This document shows positions 43,290-56,900 of a DNA stretch of 64,000 nucleotides, piece by piece. Under the pieces are notes generated by a model. The model saw only the letters and a list, made by a program, of their open reading frames with translations. It searched no databases and had not been told where the DNA came from. Every line of letters starts with the position of its first letter. Position 1 is the first letter of the stretch. The position numbers and the translations under genes are program-made. The stretch is from Dryocosmus kuriphilus (lineage: Eukaryota; Arthropoda; Insecta; Hymenoptera; Cynipidae). Location of the stretch: assembly GCA_038277395.1 (NCBI GenBank), contig CM076196.1:28785935-28849934 (forward strand), written 5' to 3'.

Positions 43290-43930
43290 GGGTGTTCTAA
43301 AAATATGGATACCCCTAAATATCTTTCCAGGATCGCATTTTCCAAGAAAATATTTCCAACAAAAGTTGTTGGGTTTGGTCTTAGAAATCGACCGGTGCCC
43401 TTGACTTTGACCCCATGGTCATTTCTTAAGGTCACTTCAAGGTCAACTTTTCATTTTAACTAAAAGTTAGCTGTTTCTTCTGTTGATAGAAAAACCGACT
43501 GTCGAATAATGTATTTGACTGTAGGTCAAACTAAACCTCATTTTTTGTCACTTTTTCAATTTTATTATTAAAAATAATCGTCGGAAAAGAAACCGAAAAT
43601 ATAGAAAAGTCTTGTATTTTTATTTTCTATACTCTAAGATTTTTAAAAACTAAATTTTTTGAATTTAAAATTTTTCATATCAGAAGACGTTCAGACAACA
43701 CTTTTACGCGTTTTCAAGCGTTTGCCTTGTTATTGCATCCGACCTCTCAATTGATCCCTTTTTTGATCGACAGAAAAAAGATATAACTTATAATTAAAAT
43801 GAAAAGTTTACTTTGAAATGACCTTCAGAAATGACATTGAGGTCAAAGTCAATGGCACTGATCGATTCCTTCGACCTAACCATACAACTTTCATCTGTGA
43901 GGCCTTTCATATTGCGACCTGCCTCGAGAT
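43290..43930. repeat. Foldback repeat with arms of about 150 bp
   Basis: The arm 43370-43500 (TTTGACCCCATGGTCATTTCTTAAGGTCA) is repeated inverted at about 43780-43920 (TGACCTTCAGAAATGACATTGAGGTCAAAG). Pairs of AGGTCA-type words recur. Arms are diverged; non-coding. Confidence 0.55.
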
Positions 43931-44039
43931 TTGTTGTTAAACTTAAATGTAACCTTCATATGACACCCAGAGGTCACTATGATCCAAGGTCAAACACATA
44001 TCTGAACGTTAAATTTTCCGTTCTTTCTTTTTCGTTCTT

Positions 44040-45020
44040 GTAAGATGATTTACAAGTTCGAAAAATTTGAGGTTATGTTCGGAGCGTTTTTGCCGGACTC
44101 GGGCATTATAAAAGACAAAAGAACTATGTTTCGGAAAATACTTGAAAGTTCGAGCATTTTTACCTTATGTTAGTCTCTTTCTTAAAAGTGTCCATTTTTA
44201 AAGGAAATCTTTTCAGTTGCGGAGAGAAGACCCACAAGTGAGGAATGTTAATTTCTGTCAGAGTTTTTTCTTCACTAGAAATTGGTATTTACAACGATAA
44301 ACATTAAGTTTCAAAAAATACTTGAAGTTTTTAACAGTTTTAATAAGTTATCTTAGATTTTTACACAGAAAAATGCTATTTTTACAGAAGAATACTTAAG
44401 TTTCGAAGAAGAACGAGTTAGAACAATTTTAGGTTATGTTTGAGGTTTTCCTACAGTAGCTTAGCATTTCAAAAGGAAAACGAACTAAGTTTCGGAAAAG
44501 ACTTGAGGGTTCGAACAATTTGAAGTTATGTTGGTTTTTCCCCTAAAAATGTGTATTTAAAAAAAAAAGTTATTCAGTTTCGGAGAAAACATACAAATGG
44601 GAAAAATGTTAATTGTTGTTCGAGGTTTTTCTTACCAGAAATTGGTATTGTCAACGACGAACATTAAGTTCCAAAGAATACCTGAAAATTTTAATTTGTG
44701 TTAGGCTTGTACGCCGGAAAATGCTATCTTTACAGAAGAATCATCAAAGTTGGAAGAAGACTTACAAGTTCGAACAATTTTAGGTTATATTAGCGGTTTT
44801 TGAAGAAAATTTCTACATAAAAAAAAGACTTGGAAGTTCGAAAAATGTTAGTTCAGGTTAGCGTTTTACCTCCGTAATAGGTATCTTTAAGAATCTTCTG
44901 TTTCCGAAGTTTCGAAGAAGATGTAAAAGTCCGAACAATTTTAGGATATTTCAGTGTTCTTCGCCGGAAATCGGCTTCTTCAAGAAAAAGTATTAATTAC
45001 TTGAGAAAATATAAGTCGCA
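44040..45020. repeat. Degenerate repeats (GAACAATTTTAGGTTATGTT units)
   Basis: Units around AGTTCGAACAATTTTAGGTTATGT recur about every 110-130 bp between 44050 and 45020, related to the 27270-29560 block. No gene recognised. Confidence 0.55.
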
Positions 45021-45029
45021 ACATTTTTA

Positions 45030-46836
45030 GGTTATGATAAGAGTTGCTCGACGGAAATAGGTATTTTTAAATGATATGAAGTCTAGAAGAAGAATTACGT
45101 ATTTTTGCGTTATGGCAATATTTTTATTGTTCTTCATTTTCATCTCGATTGCTCCGATGTCAGAATCAACAAGAGAAACATCTCCATCTTCCACATTTTC
45201 AGGCAGATGAATCATCATAGCTGCAGTTTCATCGCCATGAAGAATATCACGAGAAGGTATTATTATTTTCTGTTTCTTTCGCACGCTAAACTCATCTGGA
45301 ATAAATTACGAGGTAGAGGTTGATGCCCCGATATTGATGGGATTCGAGATCATGTTTCCAATCTTTCTTTTACTAGCAACAGATTATTGGATATATCCTA
45401 AAATAGAATAAAAAATCAGTGAAGTCATTGAATAAAAAAAGAAATTCAGATAAAATTTTTAAATAGACAAGAAAGTTACCTTCAGCAACTTTGTTGGATT
45501 TCCACATGCCATGCCGTTTCAAAACTGACATGTCTGCTCCCTCATCCGCTAAAATAGTTGTTGAAGTTCGTCTGAAGCTGTGGCCTGTATACTTATCCGA
45601 ATCCTTTAATCGTAAATAAGTGGCAATCTGTTTCGGAGTTGTTGAGAATTTATCAGTACCGATAACTTGGTTTGTACATTTACCATGCCGGTAACTAACG
45701 AAGTATCGCTCTGATCCTACATTTTTAGGTCTCAGGTTTTCGCATTTTCTAACAGTATTAGTGAAATCTCCTTCAATTGTAAAACTTTTTGCTACGTGTG
45801 TTTTTGAGTCTCGAATTCTGAAAACTATGAGTCCATCTGCATGAGTAACATCAGACTTTTTCAGGTTAGCAAGTTCATCATTTCGAGTCGCTCCATGAAT
45901 CCCAAAAATCGCAATTACCTGTAAAAAAATTTAAATTAAATATCCATCCTAAAATTCCACGACATCACTTCAGATTTGTAATATTCCATGAAATCCTTTA
46001 AATTTTCACTAATTGTTTTCAAATTCCTCAAAATCATTTCAATTTTTTTAAATTCTACGCACAATTTCAAAAAATTCTAGAATTCCTTTAATATTCCACG
46101 AAAAATCTTAAAATATATTAAAATTCGTGCATGCTACAAAATATTTTATGTCATAAAAATCTTGTGGAAACTTTTATAGTTATTTAAAATCAGTTTCGAA
46201 AACTCAAAATTTCTTAAAATTCGTAGAAGGCTCTTAATTTTAATGTATTTTTTTTACCTTTGCTGCAAGATATTCTTCATTTGGTGCTTCTTCGAAGAAA
46301 GTGCTCAATTCCTCTGGGCTGTAAACCAACGACTTTTTGCTCGGAAATCCAATTGCTTGTCTTTTCAGAAAGGCAATTAGCTGCATATATTTCGAGATGT
46401 CAAGATTATGCCTATTATTAATCACTGAGTGTAGCATTGAGTAATAACTCCACATGGTCGATGGTTTATATTTGAACGAGCATTCTTTAAAATATGCCAA
46501 CATCACATTTTCGGAAAAAGAATTAGTATGTTTAGAACTTTGCCACTTTAAGAAATTGGCGTACGCAACCTCGTATCTTTCTTTGGATTTCTCAGGTAGC
46601 AAGTTTAATTTCACTTCTTTCGCTAATTCCGCGATTTCAGGCGGAGTGGCAAGCATTGGATCACTTTTTTCTTCATCAATTTGCATTTTTGTTAAGAGGT
46701 CGGTAAAATTCACTACTGAAAATTGAGGGTTAGAACTACTGAAGCATAAAATGTATGACGCGTCAAGCGTACCACCAGTTGCCAACCAAAAATAACTAAA
46801 AATGAACAGTGATGGGCAAGTACAATGCTTAGGCAA
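45030..46836 (-). pseudogene. Crypton-like tyrosine recombinase, three exons, at least two stops
   Basis: Exon A (46258-46836): SAM-like N-terminal domain, SKERYEVAYANFLKW, SENVMLAYFKECSFKYKPST, KKSLVYSPEELSTFFEEAP. A GT donor follows at 46257. Exon B (45480-45918): IHGATRNDELANLKKSDV (catalytic Arg), GKCTNQVIG, YTGHSFRRTSTTILADEGAD (HxxR box), VLKRHGMWKS (His/Trp). Exon C (to 45397): spliced EGYIQ supplies the nucleophile Tyr, directly followed by a TAA (45384-45386), then SVASKRKIGNMIS and another stop near 45308. Splice sites fit in phase. Insect Cryptons are the closest known match; a domesticated relative or DIRS-type recombinase is less likely since no RT is nearby. The upstream start is not certain. 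Confidence 0.72.
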
Positions 46837-47214
46837 GCAACGTGGTTTTCAACACTTATTAATACGTAAGTACTGTACGTAATTTACGTAAGTTCAAAAC
46901 AATATTATATAAAAGTATAATATTATTATAAAAAATATTGTTTAAAATAATAATTTTTTCGTTTTTAATTCCCGAATAGCTGGAATTATTCAGATAATTT
47001 GCACTACTCAAGTTTTTAAATAATTCGAATAATTCGAACTATTTGCATTTACTGCTTATTAGAAGCTATTACAATTTTCGAAATAAAGGTATTTCTCAAA
47101 ATGACTTGACACTTGCCAAAAACGTAGATAAAAACTAACTTAATTGTAAGGAAAACTGATAAAACGATTACACGGATATTTACAATGATTCTTCAATTTA
47201 AATGTTTACAAGAT
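46837..47214. other. AT-rich spacer, nothing recognised
   Basis: No coding or repeat structure identified. Confidence 0.4.
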
Positions 47215-47424
47215 TTACAATATTTTTACATAGTTATTTTTCTCTCTCATCAAGCGTGACAATAAAGAAATCGCCAAGTACCTTGACTGATCCATCAAGA
47301 AATCCATCTGGTGACTCTGGAAGAAATTCATTGACTTTAGAAATAAATCCGCAAATGAATCTACGATCCTCCTTGGTTTATTAATTTCAATCCCTTTATC
47401 AAACATGATTCCAGGAATACTCAA
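47215..47424 (-). pseudogene. Possible Jockey-type LINE relic
   Basis: Minus strand reads EINKPRRIVDSFADLFLKSM, similar to the linker between endonuclease and RT of Jockey-type LINEs (usually ...FADFFSSVF). Very short, no catalytic motif. Confidence 0.3.
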
Positions 47425-47779
47425 AACTTTTTTAATATTATATTTCGATGTTAGGGTTGTTAATCAGTTATTGAATTTAGTATCTTCGATGTTAATTTCG
47501 TCGATCTAGAGAGACTTTTTCACAGAGTATATTTATTAATTGCTTTAGAGCATTAATTCGCGACAGGTAGATCAACAAAATTAACATCGCAAATACTTTT
47601 TTAATATTATTAACGTATGATCAGGACATTTACAGAGGTTTATTGATATAATACTCGAGTATGAGTATTAGATACAGATATAAGCGATTTTTCTGCGATC
47701 TCTAATGAAATGAATAGCTATTTCCTAAATGTTGCGATGGACTAACAGAGAAAAATTAGTGATGGTTGCAACTGGTTTC

Positions 47780-47900
47780 CAACCGAAGCTTCGGCTTCGG
47801 CTTTGGCTTCGGCTACCTCCGGCCCAAAAATGCACCTTCGGGCACACATTCGGCTTCGGCCAAAATCAGCCGAAGGTTTGACCGAAGCCTAAGTTTTGTA
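47780..47900 (+). repeat. GGCTTC/CTTCGG simple repeat
   Basis: Runs of CTTCGG and GGCTTC units with a partly inverted second half (GCCGAAGG, GACCGAAGCC). A frame change per unit rules out coding. Confidence 0.7.
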
Positions 47901-48265
47901 TTCAACCGTCGAAAATAAACGAACTAGTACGAATGTGCAGTTCGCGTGACATCGTTCGATGGCGCTGCATCTCGGTCTCTCCCCGCACTTGACTTGCATT
48001 ACTCAAAACCAGTGTTGACAAGTCTATGGATTTCTTTTCAGATCTGCAGAAATTTTGGGAAATCTCGGATTTCTCAAGAATCTGAAGTGCCTTCAACGTC
48101 TCGTCGTAGGTCAGTTCTGTGTGATTATTCATAGGGAATGGTAATCAGGATTAGTGAAGTGCATTTCTTAGGAACATTGAACTAAAGTAAGTGAATTGGA
48201 CAATTGATTTATAAAGTATGTATTATTTTATTTACTAAAACTTTTTCAAATAATTTGTTGTTATA

Positions 48266-49750
48266 GTGGTGTCTTGGGAAAACGAAAGACCTCTGTCCAA
48301 TGCTGAGATCTTCGCTATATTGGAGGAGGATGAAGATTCTTTGCAGGCTAATACCGCTGATGCCGTCTACATTCCACCACCTGTAGACGAACTTACAGAC
48401 GAAGAAGAGGTTGATGACGACATATATCTGAGAACGGGGCAGAATTACCAGATTACGCAGAGACCTATGAAATGCATGCAAATTTACCTGGTACCTCTGA
48501 AGATTTAGATAACCAATATTTACTATCAAGTTCGAAAAAAGCAAAGGTATGCAAAGAAACTATAAAAAATAAGTCAAAGTATACTCTTCCGAAGTCGAGA
48601 AAGGAGAACCCAGTATATACAACAGAACTACAGAATGAAGAAAAAAATAATTTGGAAGAAATTGAAGATAGAATTGTTTTTTCATTGTACTTCAACGACG
48701 TGGTGTAGGAAAAAATAACTTCTTATACAAAAAAATATGCTTACGATAATAATCGGCATTCATTCGAGATTGACAAAAGTAGCCTAAAGCGACTTTTCAG
48801 CATACTAATTTTTTCGGGGTACCATACGTTACCAGCTACAAAACTGAGTTGGTACAAAGATGAGGACAAAGGAGTAATGTTAGTTAGAAACTGTATCAGT
48901 AGGAACAGATTCGATTCCATAAAGCAAAAAATATATTTATCAGATAACGACCAACTTGATAAAAGCGACAGATTTTAGAAGCTAAGACCTCTTTTTGATT
49001 TGGTAAATAAAAGGAGGATGCAGTTTGGAGTATTTTCTCATAATCTCTCTATCGATGAGGAAATGGTGCCATATTTTGAAAGAGATAGTTGTAAGATATA
49101 CATCAAGGGAAACCCAATTAGGCTTGGCTTCAAACTATGGTGGCTATGTTGTTTCAATGGTTACTTGTACAAATTCATGCCTTACGGTGGAACAACAACC
49201 ACTTATGAAAACGAAATAGGACAGGGAGAGAACGTTTCTACTGGAACTATTGTCAGTTGTTCAGCAATCATCTGCTCATCGCGTGTTTTTTGATAACTTT
49301 GTCTTTTCTTACAAGTTATTCTGTTTGCTAAAAGAAAATGGTTTTTACTTTACTGGGACAATTCGCGAAAACAGTACATGCTTTTTCTTTTGCCAATTAA
49401 CAAAAAATTTGGTTAGTTAGATGGAACGACAATTCTGTGGTAACAGTTGCGAAAAACATAAGCACAAAAAGATGCAACAGGAAAGAAAAAAAGGGTTCAA
49501 TTCCCACGTAAAAGGAAAACAGTGTTGGTGAACTCTATTTGTAAATTTGATTGACAGTGTTATTGTAAACTCTTGGAAAATATACAATTTGACAAACAAG
49601 TCAAAAGTGTCACAGTTGGAATTTAAGTCTTACATAGCAATCATGCTGATGAAAATGGGTGAATCAGCCATCGAAGATGTCATTCAAGGTGAATATATAG
49701 CGGGACCAAGTGACCAAGTAAACTTCCTTCAAGACAAAGTTATTGATTAG
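48266..49750 (+). pseudogene. piggyBac-type transposase, frameshifts and stops
   Basis: An AG acceptor-like site (TGTTATAG) precedes MVSWENERPLSNAEIFAILE and an acidic tract, TDEEEVDDD. Frameshift near 48438, then the core: FSLYFNDVV-stop-EKITSYTKKY, FSILIFSGYHTLPATKLSWY, KSDRF-stop-KLRPLFDLVN, NLSIDEEMVPYF (first catalytic Asp), IKGNPIRLGFKLWWLC, then after a frame change near 49285 FFDNFVFSYKLFCLLKENGF (second Asp), and the tail KVSQLEFKSYIAIMLMK. Stops at 48706-48708 and 48976-48978. No terminal repeats or TTAA target could be fixed. Confidence 0.78.
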
Positions 49751-50624
49751 TCACACCATCTCATTCACCCACAACGTGTCTCTCCCAAACCAAACTCTAT
49801 TCCCTTTTCTCCTCTCCTCCCAAACCCTCTCTCCTATCAGCCATCTTTTCCTTCTCTCCCTCCATGTCATATCTTCACCAATTCCTTCTTTTCTTCGCCT
49901 AAGCACCGTCTTTTTCCTCATTACCTCTCTCTTCTCCACATCACTTCCCAGCTTGACTGCGTTTTGTTATCTAACCACTTTGTCTCCTGCACCCTGACAT
50001 TTGCCCCTATGTCCCTCAAAAGTTTCTCTACCTCCTTCTTCCCGTTTCGGTTTCTACTTGCAATTCCTTTATAACGCAATTTCTCCTTTCCTTTTCCCTT
50101 TCAAACCCCTCCATTTTCCTTTCTAACCCACGTACTCTACTTTTCATTCTCTCATTCTCCTCTCTCAAGCTCACATCTCCCTCCTCCTCGTCCCCTCTAC
50201 CTATTTCCTCACGATTCTCTTGACATTCAGCTCTGCATTCTAAGTTACGTACCCTCTCTTCCACCTGCCTTATTACCTTTCTCCCCTCTTCCTGCTTTTT
50301 TCTCTGTTCCTCCTCCATCCTCTCTCATTTTTGCCACACATTTTCTTTCTCTTTCTTCCAGCACTTTTACCACTTCTCCCATTTCTCTTTTATCTTTACG
50401 ACTATCCCCTCTGTTCCCCTCCCATGTTCCTTCTCTTGCGCTAGCCCTCTACTCGCTACCTTCTCTAACTCTCGGAACATATTTTCCATTGTGTATTTTG
50501 TCTTATCTAATGCTTTATCCATGGCTTTACTTGACTCTAACACCTTATCAATTGACTGACCAAACAATAACCGCTCTGCGTCGCCCCCACTAGTCCCGCC
50601 TGCCCGGCTCACCACTTCATTCAT
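49751..50624 (-). pseudogene. LINE ORF1 (coiled-coil type), frameshifted and 3'-truncated
   Basis: Minus strand from 50624: MNEVVSRAGGTSGGDAERLL; after a break near 50320-50370 a highly charged coiled coil (EEEQRKKQEEGRKVIRQVEE, ENERMKSRVRGLERKMEG), then near 49990-49751 DIGANVRVQETKW and, after another frame change, VLRRRKEGIGEDMTWRERRK and GNRVWFGRD. This is the ORF1 layout of hymenopteran-style R1/I-type LINEs. The element stops at 49750 against the piggyBac frame, so ORF2 is missing. Confidence 0.65.
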
Positions 50625-50912
50625 TGCACACTGGGTGCAGCTTCACTACCCTACTCTCTGTCCACCAAACTAACTAACTAACCAGCTAACATCAAACCTA
50701 ACCTCACTCTTCAGGATGCACCACTCTTTCTCACTTTTTCCCTTCTTCCACCTTCCGCGACCCTTCCACTCGTTCCTCCCACATACCAACTGCCATAACT
50801 CTACTCACAACCCTTTTTTATCATCCCACATAATCTTTATTCACCCCCAAAGCCGAAACGATCACTCAAATTCCCACACCCGTCCAATCACTATCAGCGC
50901 CGGAAATGGAGG
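50625..50912 (-). other. Probable LINE 5' UTR
   Basis: C-rich on the plus strand, with AACTAACTAACTAACC-type repeats at about 50667-50690. It lies directly upstream of the LINE ORF1 start and ends where the satellite begins. Assignment is by position. Confidence 0.35.
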
Positions 50913-53900
50913 CCAATTTTTCTTACACAATTTTAGAAATTATTCTAGCAAAATAAAAATTTACTAATTTTTCTTCGAAATTTTTGCATTTTATTCCTGA
51001 AATATAATTCTCCTATAAAACTGTCGATTTTTACCAATTATCGTCCAATTTCTCATATAAAATTTTAGAGATTATTCCAACAAAGTGAAATTTTATTCTT
51101 TTTTTAAAGAATTCTTTTTTTATTTAAATCTTCAAATGTTTTCAATTTTTACCAATTTTTCCCACAAAATTTTGAAAATTATCCAAGAAAGACAGAAATT
51201 TATTCATTTTTTGCGTTATTTTTTCCCCTTTTAAATCATGAAATATCCTTTTCCTACAAAACTGACATTTCTACCAAATTTTGTTCAATTTTTCTTACAA
51301 AATTTTGGAAATTATTCGACTAAGATAAAAATTTTATAATTTTTTTTAGAATCTTGTCCATTTAAATTACGAATTCAACTTTTTCTGCAAAATTGAAATT
51401 CTTTGTTCCATTTTTCTCATAAAATTTTAGAAACCACTCTTGCAAAATAAAAATTTACTAATTTTTTTCGGAGTTTTTTGCATTTTATTCATGAAACATA
51501 GGTCTCCTATAAAATTCTCGATTTTTACCAATTCTCGTCCAATTTCTCATATGGAATTTTAGAAATTATTCCAACAGAGTGAAATTTTATTCATTTTTTA
51601 AGGAATTTTTTTTTTTTTATTTAAATCTTCAAATGTTTGCAATTTTTACCAATTTCTCCCACACAATTTTGAAAATTATCCAAGAAAAACAGACATTTAT
51701 TCATTTTTTTTCGTTATTTTTCCCCTTTAAATCATGAAATATCCTTTTCCTACAAAACTGACAATTTCTAACAAATTTTGTTCAATTTTTCTGACACAAT
51801 TTTGGAAATTATTCAACTTAAATAAAAATTTTATAATTTTTTTTAGAATCTTGTCCATTTAAATTACGAATTCAACTTTTTCTGCAAAATTGAAATTTTT
51901 TGTTCAATTTGTCTTATAAAATTTTAGAAACTACTCTTGCAAAATAAAAATTTACTCATTTTTTTTCACGATTTTTTGCATTTTATTCATGAAACATAGG
52001 TCTCCTATAAAATTGTCGATTTCTACCAATTCTCCAATTTCTCATATACAATTTTAGAAACTATTCCAACAAAGTGAAATTTTATTGATTTCTTAAAGAA
52101 TTTTTTTTTTATTTAAATCTTTAAATGTTTTCACTTTTTACCAATTTTTCCCACAAAATTTTGAAAATTATCCAAGAAAAAAAAACAGAAATTTATTCAC
52201 TTTTTTTTTTTTTCGTCGTTATTTTTCCCCTTTTAAATCATGAAACATCCTTTTCCTACAAAACTGCCAATTTCTAACAAATTTTGTTCAATTTTTCTTA
52301 CAAAATTTTGGAAATTATTCGACTAAGATACAAATTTTATAATTTTTTTTAGAATCTTGTCCATTTAAATTACGAATTCAACTTTTTCTGCAAAATTGAA
52401 ATTCTTTGTTCCATTTTTCTCATAAAATTTTAGAAACCACTCTTGCAAAATAAAAATTTACTCATTTTTTTTTCGGAGTTTTTTGCATTTTATTCATGAA
52501 ACATAGGTCTCCTATAAAATTGTCGATTTTTACCAATTCTCGTCCAATTTCTCATATGGAATTTTAGAAATTATTCCAACAGAGTGAAATTTTATTCATT
52601 TTTTAAGGAATTTTTTTTTTTATTTAAATCTTCAAATGTTTTCAATTTTTACCAATTTTTCCCACAAAATTTTGAAAATTATCCAAGAAAGACAGAAATT
52701 TATTCATTTTTTGCGTTATTTTTCCCCTTTTAAATCATGAAATATCCTTTTCCTACAAAACTGACAATTTCTACCAAATTTTGTTCAATTTTTCTTACAA
52801 AATTTTGGAAATTATTCGACTAAGATAAAAATTTTATAATTTTTTTTAGAATCTTGTCCATTTAAATTACGAATTCAACTTTTTCTGCAAAATTGAAATT
52901 CTTTGTTCCATTTTTCTCATAAAATTTTAGAAACCACTCTTGCAAAATAAAAATTTACTAATTTTTTTCGGAGTTTTTTGCATTTTATTCATGAAACATA
53001 GGTCTCCTATAAAATTCTCGATTTTTACCAATTCTCGTCCAATTTCTCATATGGAATTTTAGAAATTATTCCAACAGAGTGAAATTTTATTCATTTTTTA
53101 AGGAATTTTTTTTTTATTTAAATCTTCAAATGTTTGCAATTTTTACCAATTTCTCCCACACAATTTTGAAAATTATCCAAGAAAAACAGACATTTATTCA
53201 TTTTTTTCGTTATTTTTCCCCTTTTAAATCATGAAATATCCTTTTCCTACAAAACTGACAATTTCTACCAAATTTTGTTCAATTTTTCTTACAAAATTTT
53301 GGAAATTATTCGACTAAGATAAAAATTTTATAATTTTTTTTAGAATCTTGTCCAATTAAATTACGAATTCAACTTTTTCTGCAAAATTGAAATTCTTTGT
53401 TCCATTTTTCTCATAAAATTTTAGAAACCACTCTTGCAAAATAAAAATTTACTCATTTTTTTCGGAGTTTTTTGCATTTTATTCATGAAACATAGGTCTC
53501 CTATAAAATTCTCGATTTTTACCAATTCTCGTCCAACTTCTCATATAGAATTTTAGAAATTATTCCAGCAGAGTGAAATTTTATTCATTTTTTAAGGAAT
53601 TTTTTTTTTTTATTTAAATCTTCAAATGTTTGCAATTTTTACCAATTTCTCCCACACAATTTTGAAAATTATCCAAGAAAAACAGACATTTGTTCACTTT
53701 TTTCGTTATTTTTCCCCTTTTAAATCATGAAATATCCTTTTCCTACAAAAATGACAATTTTCTACCAAATTTTGTTCAATTTTTCTTACAAAATTTTGGA
53801 AATTATTCGACTAAGATAAAAATTTTATAATTTTTTTTAGAATCTTGTCCATTTAAATTACGAATTCAACTTTTTCTGCAAAATTGAAATTTTTTGTTCA

Positions 53901-56900
53901 ATTTTTCTTATAAAATTTTAGAAACCACTCTTGCAAAATAAAAATTTACTCATTTTTTTCAGGATTTTTTGCATTTTATTCATGAAACATAGGTCTCCTA
54001 TAAAATTCTCGATTTTTACCAATTCTCGTCCAATTTCTCATATAGAATTTTAGAAATTATTCCAGCAGAGTGAAATTTTATTCATTTTTTAAGGAATTTT
54101 TTTTTTATTTAAATCTTCAAATGTTTGCAATTTTTACCAATTTCTCCCACACAATTTTGAAAATTATCCAAGAAAAACAGACATTTATTCATTTTTTTCG
54201 TTATTTTTTCCCCTTTTAAATCATGAAATATCTTTTTCCTACAAAACTGACAATTTCTACCAAATTTTGTTCAATTTTTCTTACAAAATTTTGGAAATTA
54301 TTCGACTAAGATAAAAATTTTATAATTTTTTTTAGAATCTTGTCCATTTAAATTACGAATTCAACTTTTTCTGCAAAATTGAAATTTTTTGTTCCATTTT
54401 TCTATAAAATTTTAGAAAACCACTCTTGCAAAATAAAAATTTACTCATTTTTTTTTTTTGCAGGAGTTTTTTGCATTTTATTCATGAAACATAGGTCTCC
54501 TATAAAATTCTCGATTTTTTACCAATTCTCGTCCAATTTCTCATATAGAATTTTAGAAATTATTCCAGCAGAGTGAAATTTTATTCATTTTTTAAGGAAT
54601 TTTTTTTTTATTTAAATCTTCAAATGTTTGCAATTTTTACCAATTTCTCCCACACAATTTTGAAAATTATCCAAGAAAAACAGACATTTATTCATTTTTT
54701 TCGTTATTTTTTCCCTTTTAAATCATGAAATATCCTTTCCTCCTACAAAACTGACAATTTCTACCAAATTTTGTTCAATTTTTCTTACAAAATTTTGGAA
54801 ATTATTCGACTAAGATAAAAATTTTATAATTTTTTTTAGAATCTTGTCCAATTAAATTACGAATTCAACTTTTTTTCTGCAAAATTGAAATTCTTTGTTC
54901 CATTTTTCTCATAAAATTTTAGAAACCACTCTTGCAAAATAAAAATTTACTTTTTTTTTCGGAGTTTTTTGCATTTTATTCATGAAACATAGGTCTCCTA
55001 TAAAATTCTCGATTTTTACCAATTCTCGTCCAATTTCTCATATAGAATTTTAGAAATTATTCCAGCAGAGTGAAATTTTATTCATTTTTTAAGGAATTTT
55101 TTTTTTATTTAAATCTTCAAATGTTTGCAATTTTTACCAATTTCTCCCACACAATTTTGAAAATTATCCAAGAAAAACAGACATTTGTTCATTTTTTTTT
55201 CGTTATTTTTCCCCTTTTAAATCATGAAATATCCTTTTCCTACAAAACTGACAATTTCTACCAAATTTTGTTCAATTTTTCTTACAAAATTTTGGAAATT
55301 ATTCGACTAAGATAAAAATTTTATAATTTTTTTTAGAATCTTGTCCATTTAAATTACGAATTCAACTTTTTCTGCAAAATTGAAATTTTTTGTTCAATTT
55401 GTCTTATAAAATTTTAGAAACTACTCTTGCAAAATAAAAATTTACTCATTTTTTGCAGGATTTTTTGCATTTTATTCATGAAACATAGGTCTCCTATAAA
55501 ATTCTCGATTTTTACCAATTCTCGTCCAATTTCTCATATAGAATTTTAGAAATTATTCCAGCAGAGTGAAATTTTATTCATTTTTTAAGGAATTTTTTTT
55601 TTATTTAAATCTTCAAATGTTTGCAATTTTTACCAATTTCTCCCACACAATTTTGAAAATTATCCAAGAAAAACAGACATTTATTCATTTTTTTCGTTAT
55701 TTTTCCCCTTTTAAATCATGAAATATCCTTTTCCTACAAAAAACTGACAATTTCTACCAAATTTTGTTCAATTTTTCTTACAAAATTTTGGAAATTATTC
55801 GACTAAGATAAAAATTTTATAATTTTTTTTAGAATCTTGTCCATTTAAATTACGAATTCAACTTTTTCTGCAAAATTGAAATTTTTTGTTCAATTTGTCT
55901 TATAAAATTTTAGAAACTACTCTTGCAAAATAAAAATTTACTCATTTTTTGCAGGATTTTTTGCATTTTATTCATGAAACATAGGTCTCCTATAAAATTC
56001 TCGATTTTTACCAATTCTCGTCCAATTTCTCATATAGAATTTTAGAAATTATTCCAGCAGAGTGAAATTTTATTCATTTTTTAAGGAATTTTTTTTTTAT
56101 TTAAATCTTCAAATGTTTGCAATTTTTACCAATTTTCTCCCACACAATTTTGAAAATTTTCCAAGAAAAACAGACATTTATTCATTTTTTTCGTTATTTT
56201 TCCCCTTTTAAATCATGAAATATCCTTTTCCTACAAAAACTGCCAATTTCTAACAAATTTTGTTCAATTTTTCTTACAAAATTTTGGAAATTATTCGACT
56301 AAGATAAAAATTTTATAATTTTTTTTCGAATCTTGTCCACTTAAATTACGAATTCAACTTTTTCTGCAAAATTGAAATTCTTTGTTCCATTTTTCTCATA
56401 AAATTTTAGAAACCACTCTTGCAAAATAAAAATTTACTCATTTTTTTTTCAGGATTTTTTGCATTTTATTCATGGAACATAAGTCTCCTATAAAATTGTC
56501 GATTTTTACCAATTCTCCAATTTCTCATATAGAATTTTAGAAATTATTCCAGCAGAGTGAAATTTTATTCATTTTTTAAGGAATTTTTTTTTTATTCAAA
56601 TCTTCAAATGTTTTTACTTTTTTTACCAATTTTTCCCACAAAATTTTGAACATTATCCAAGAAAAACAGAAATTTATTCACTTTTTTCCTTATTTTTCCC
56701 CTTTTAAATCATGAAATATCCTTTCCTACAAAACTGCCAATTTCTAACAATTTCTAACAAATTTTTTTCAATTTTTCTTACAAAATTTTGGAAATTATTC
56801 GACTAAGATAAAAATTTTATAATTTTTTTTAGAATCTTGTCCAATTAAATTACGAATTCAACTTTTTCTGCAAAATTGAAATTCTTTGTTCCATTTTTTT

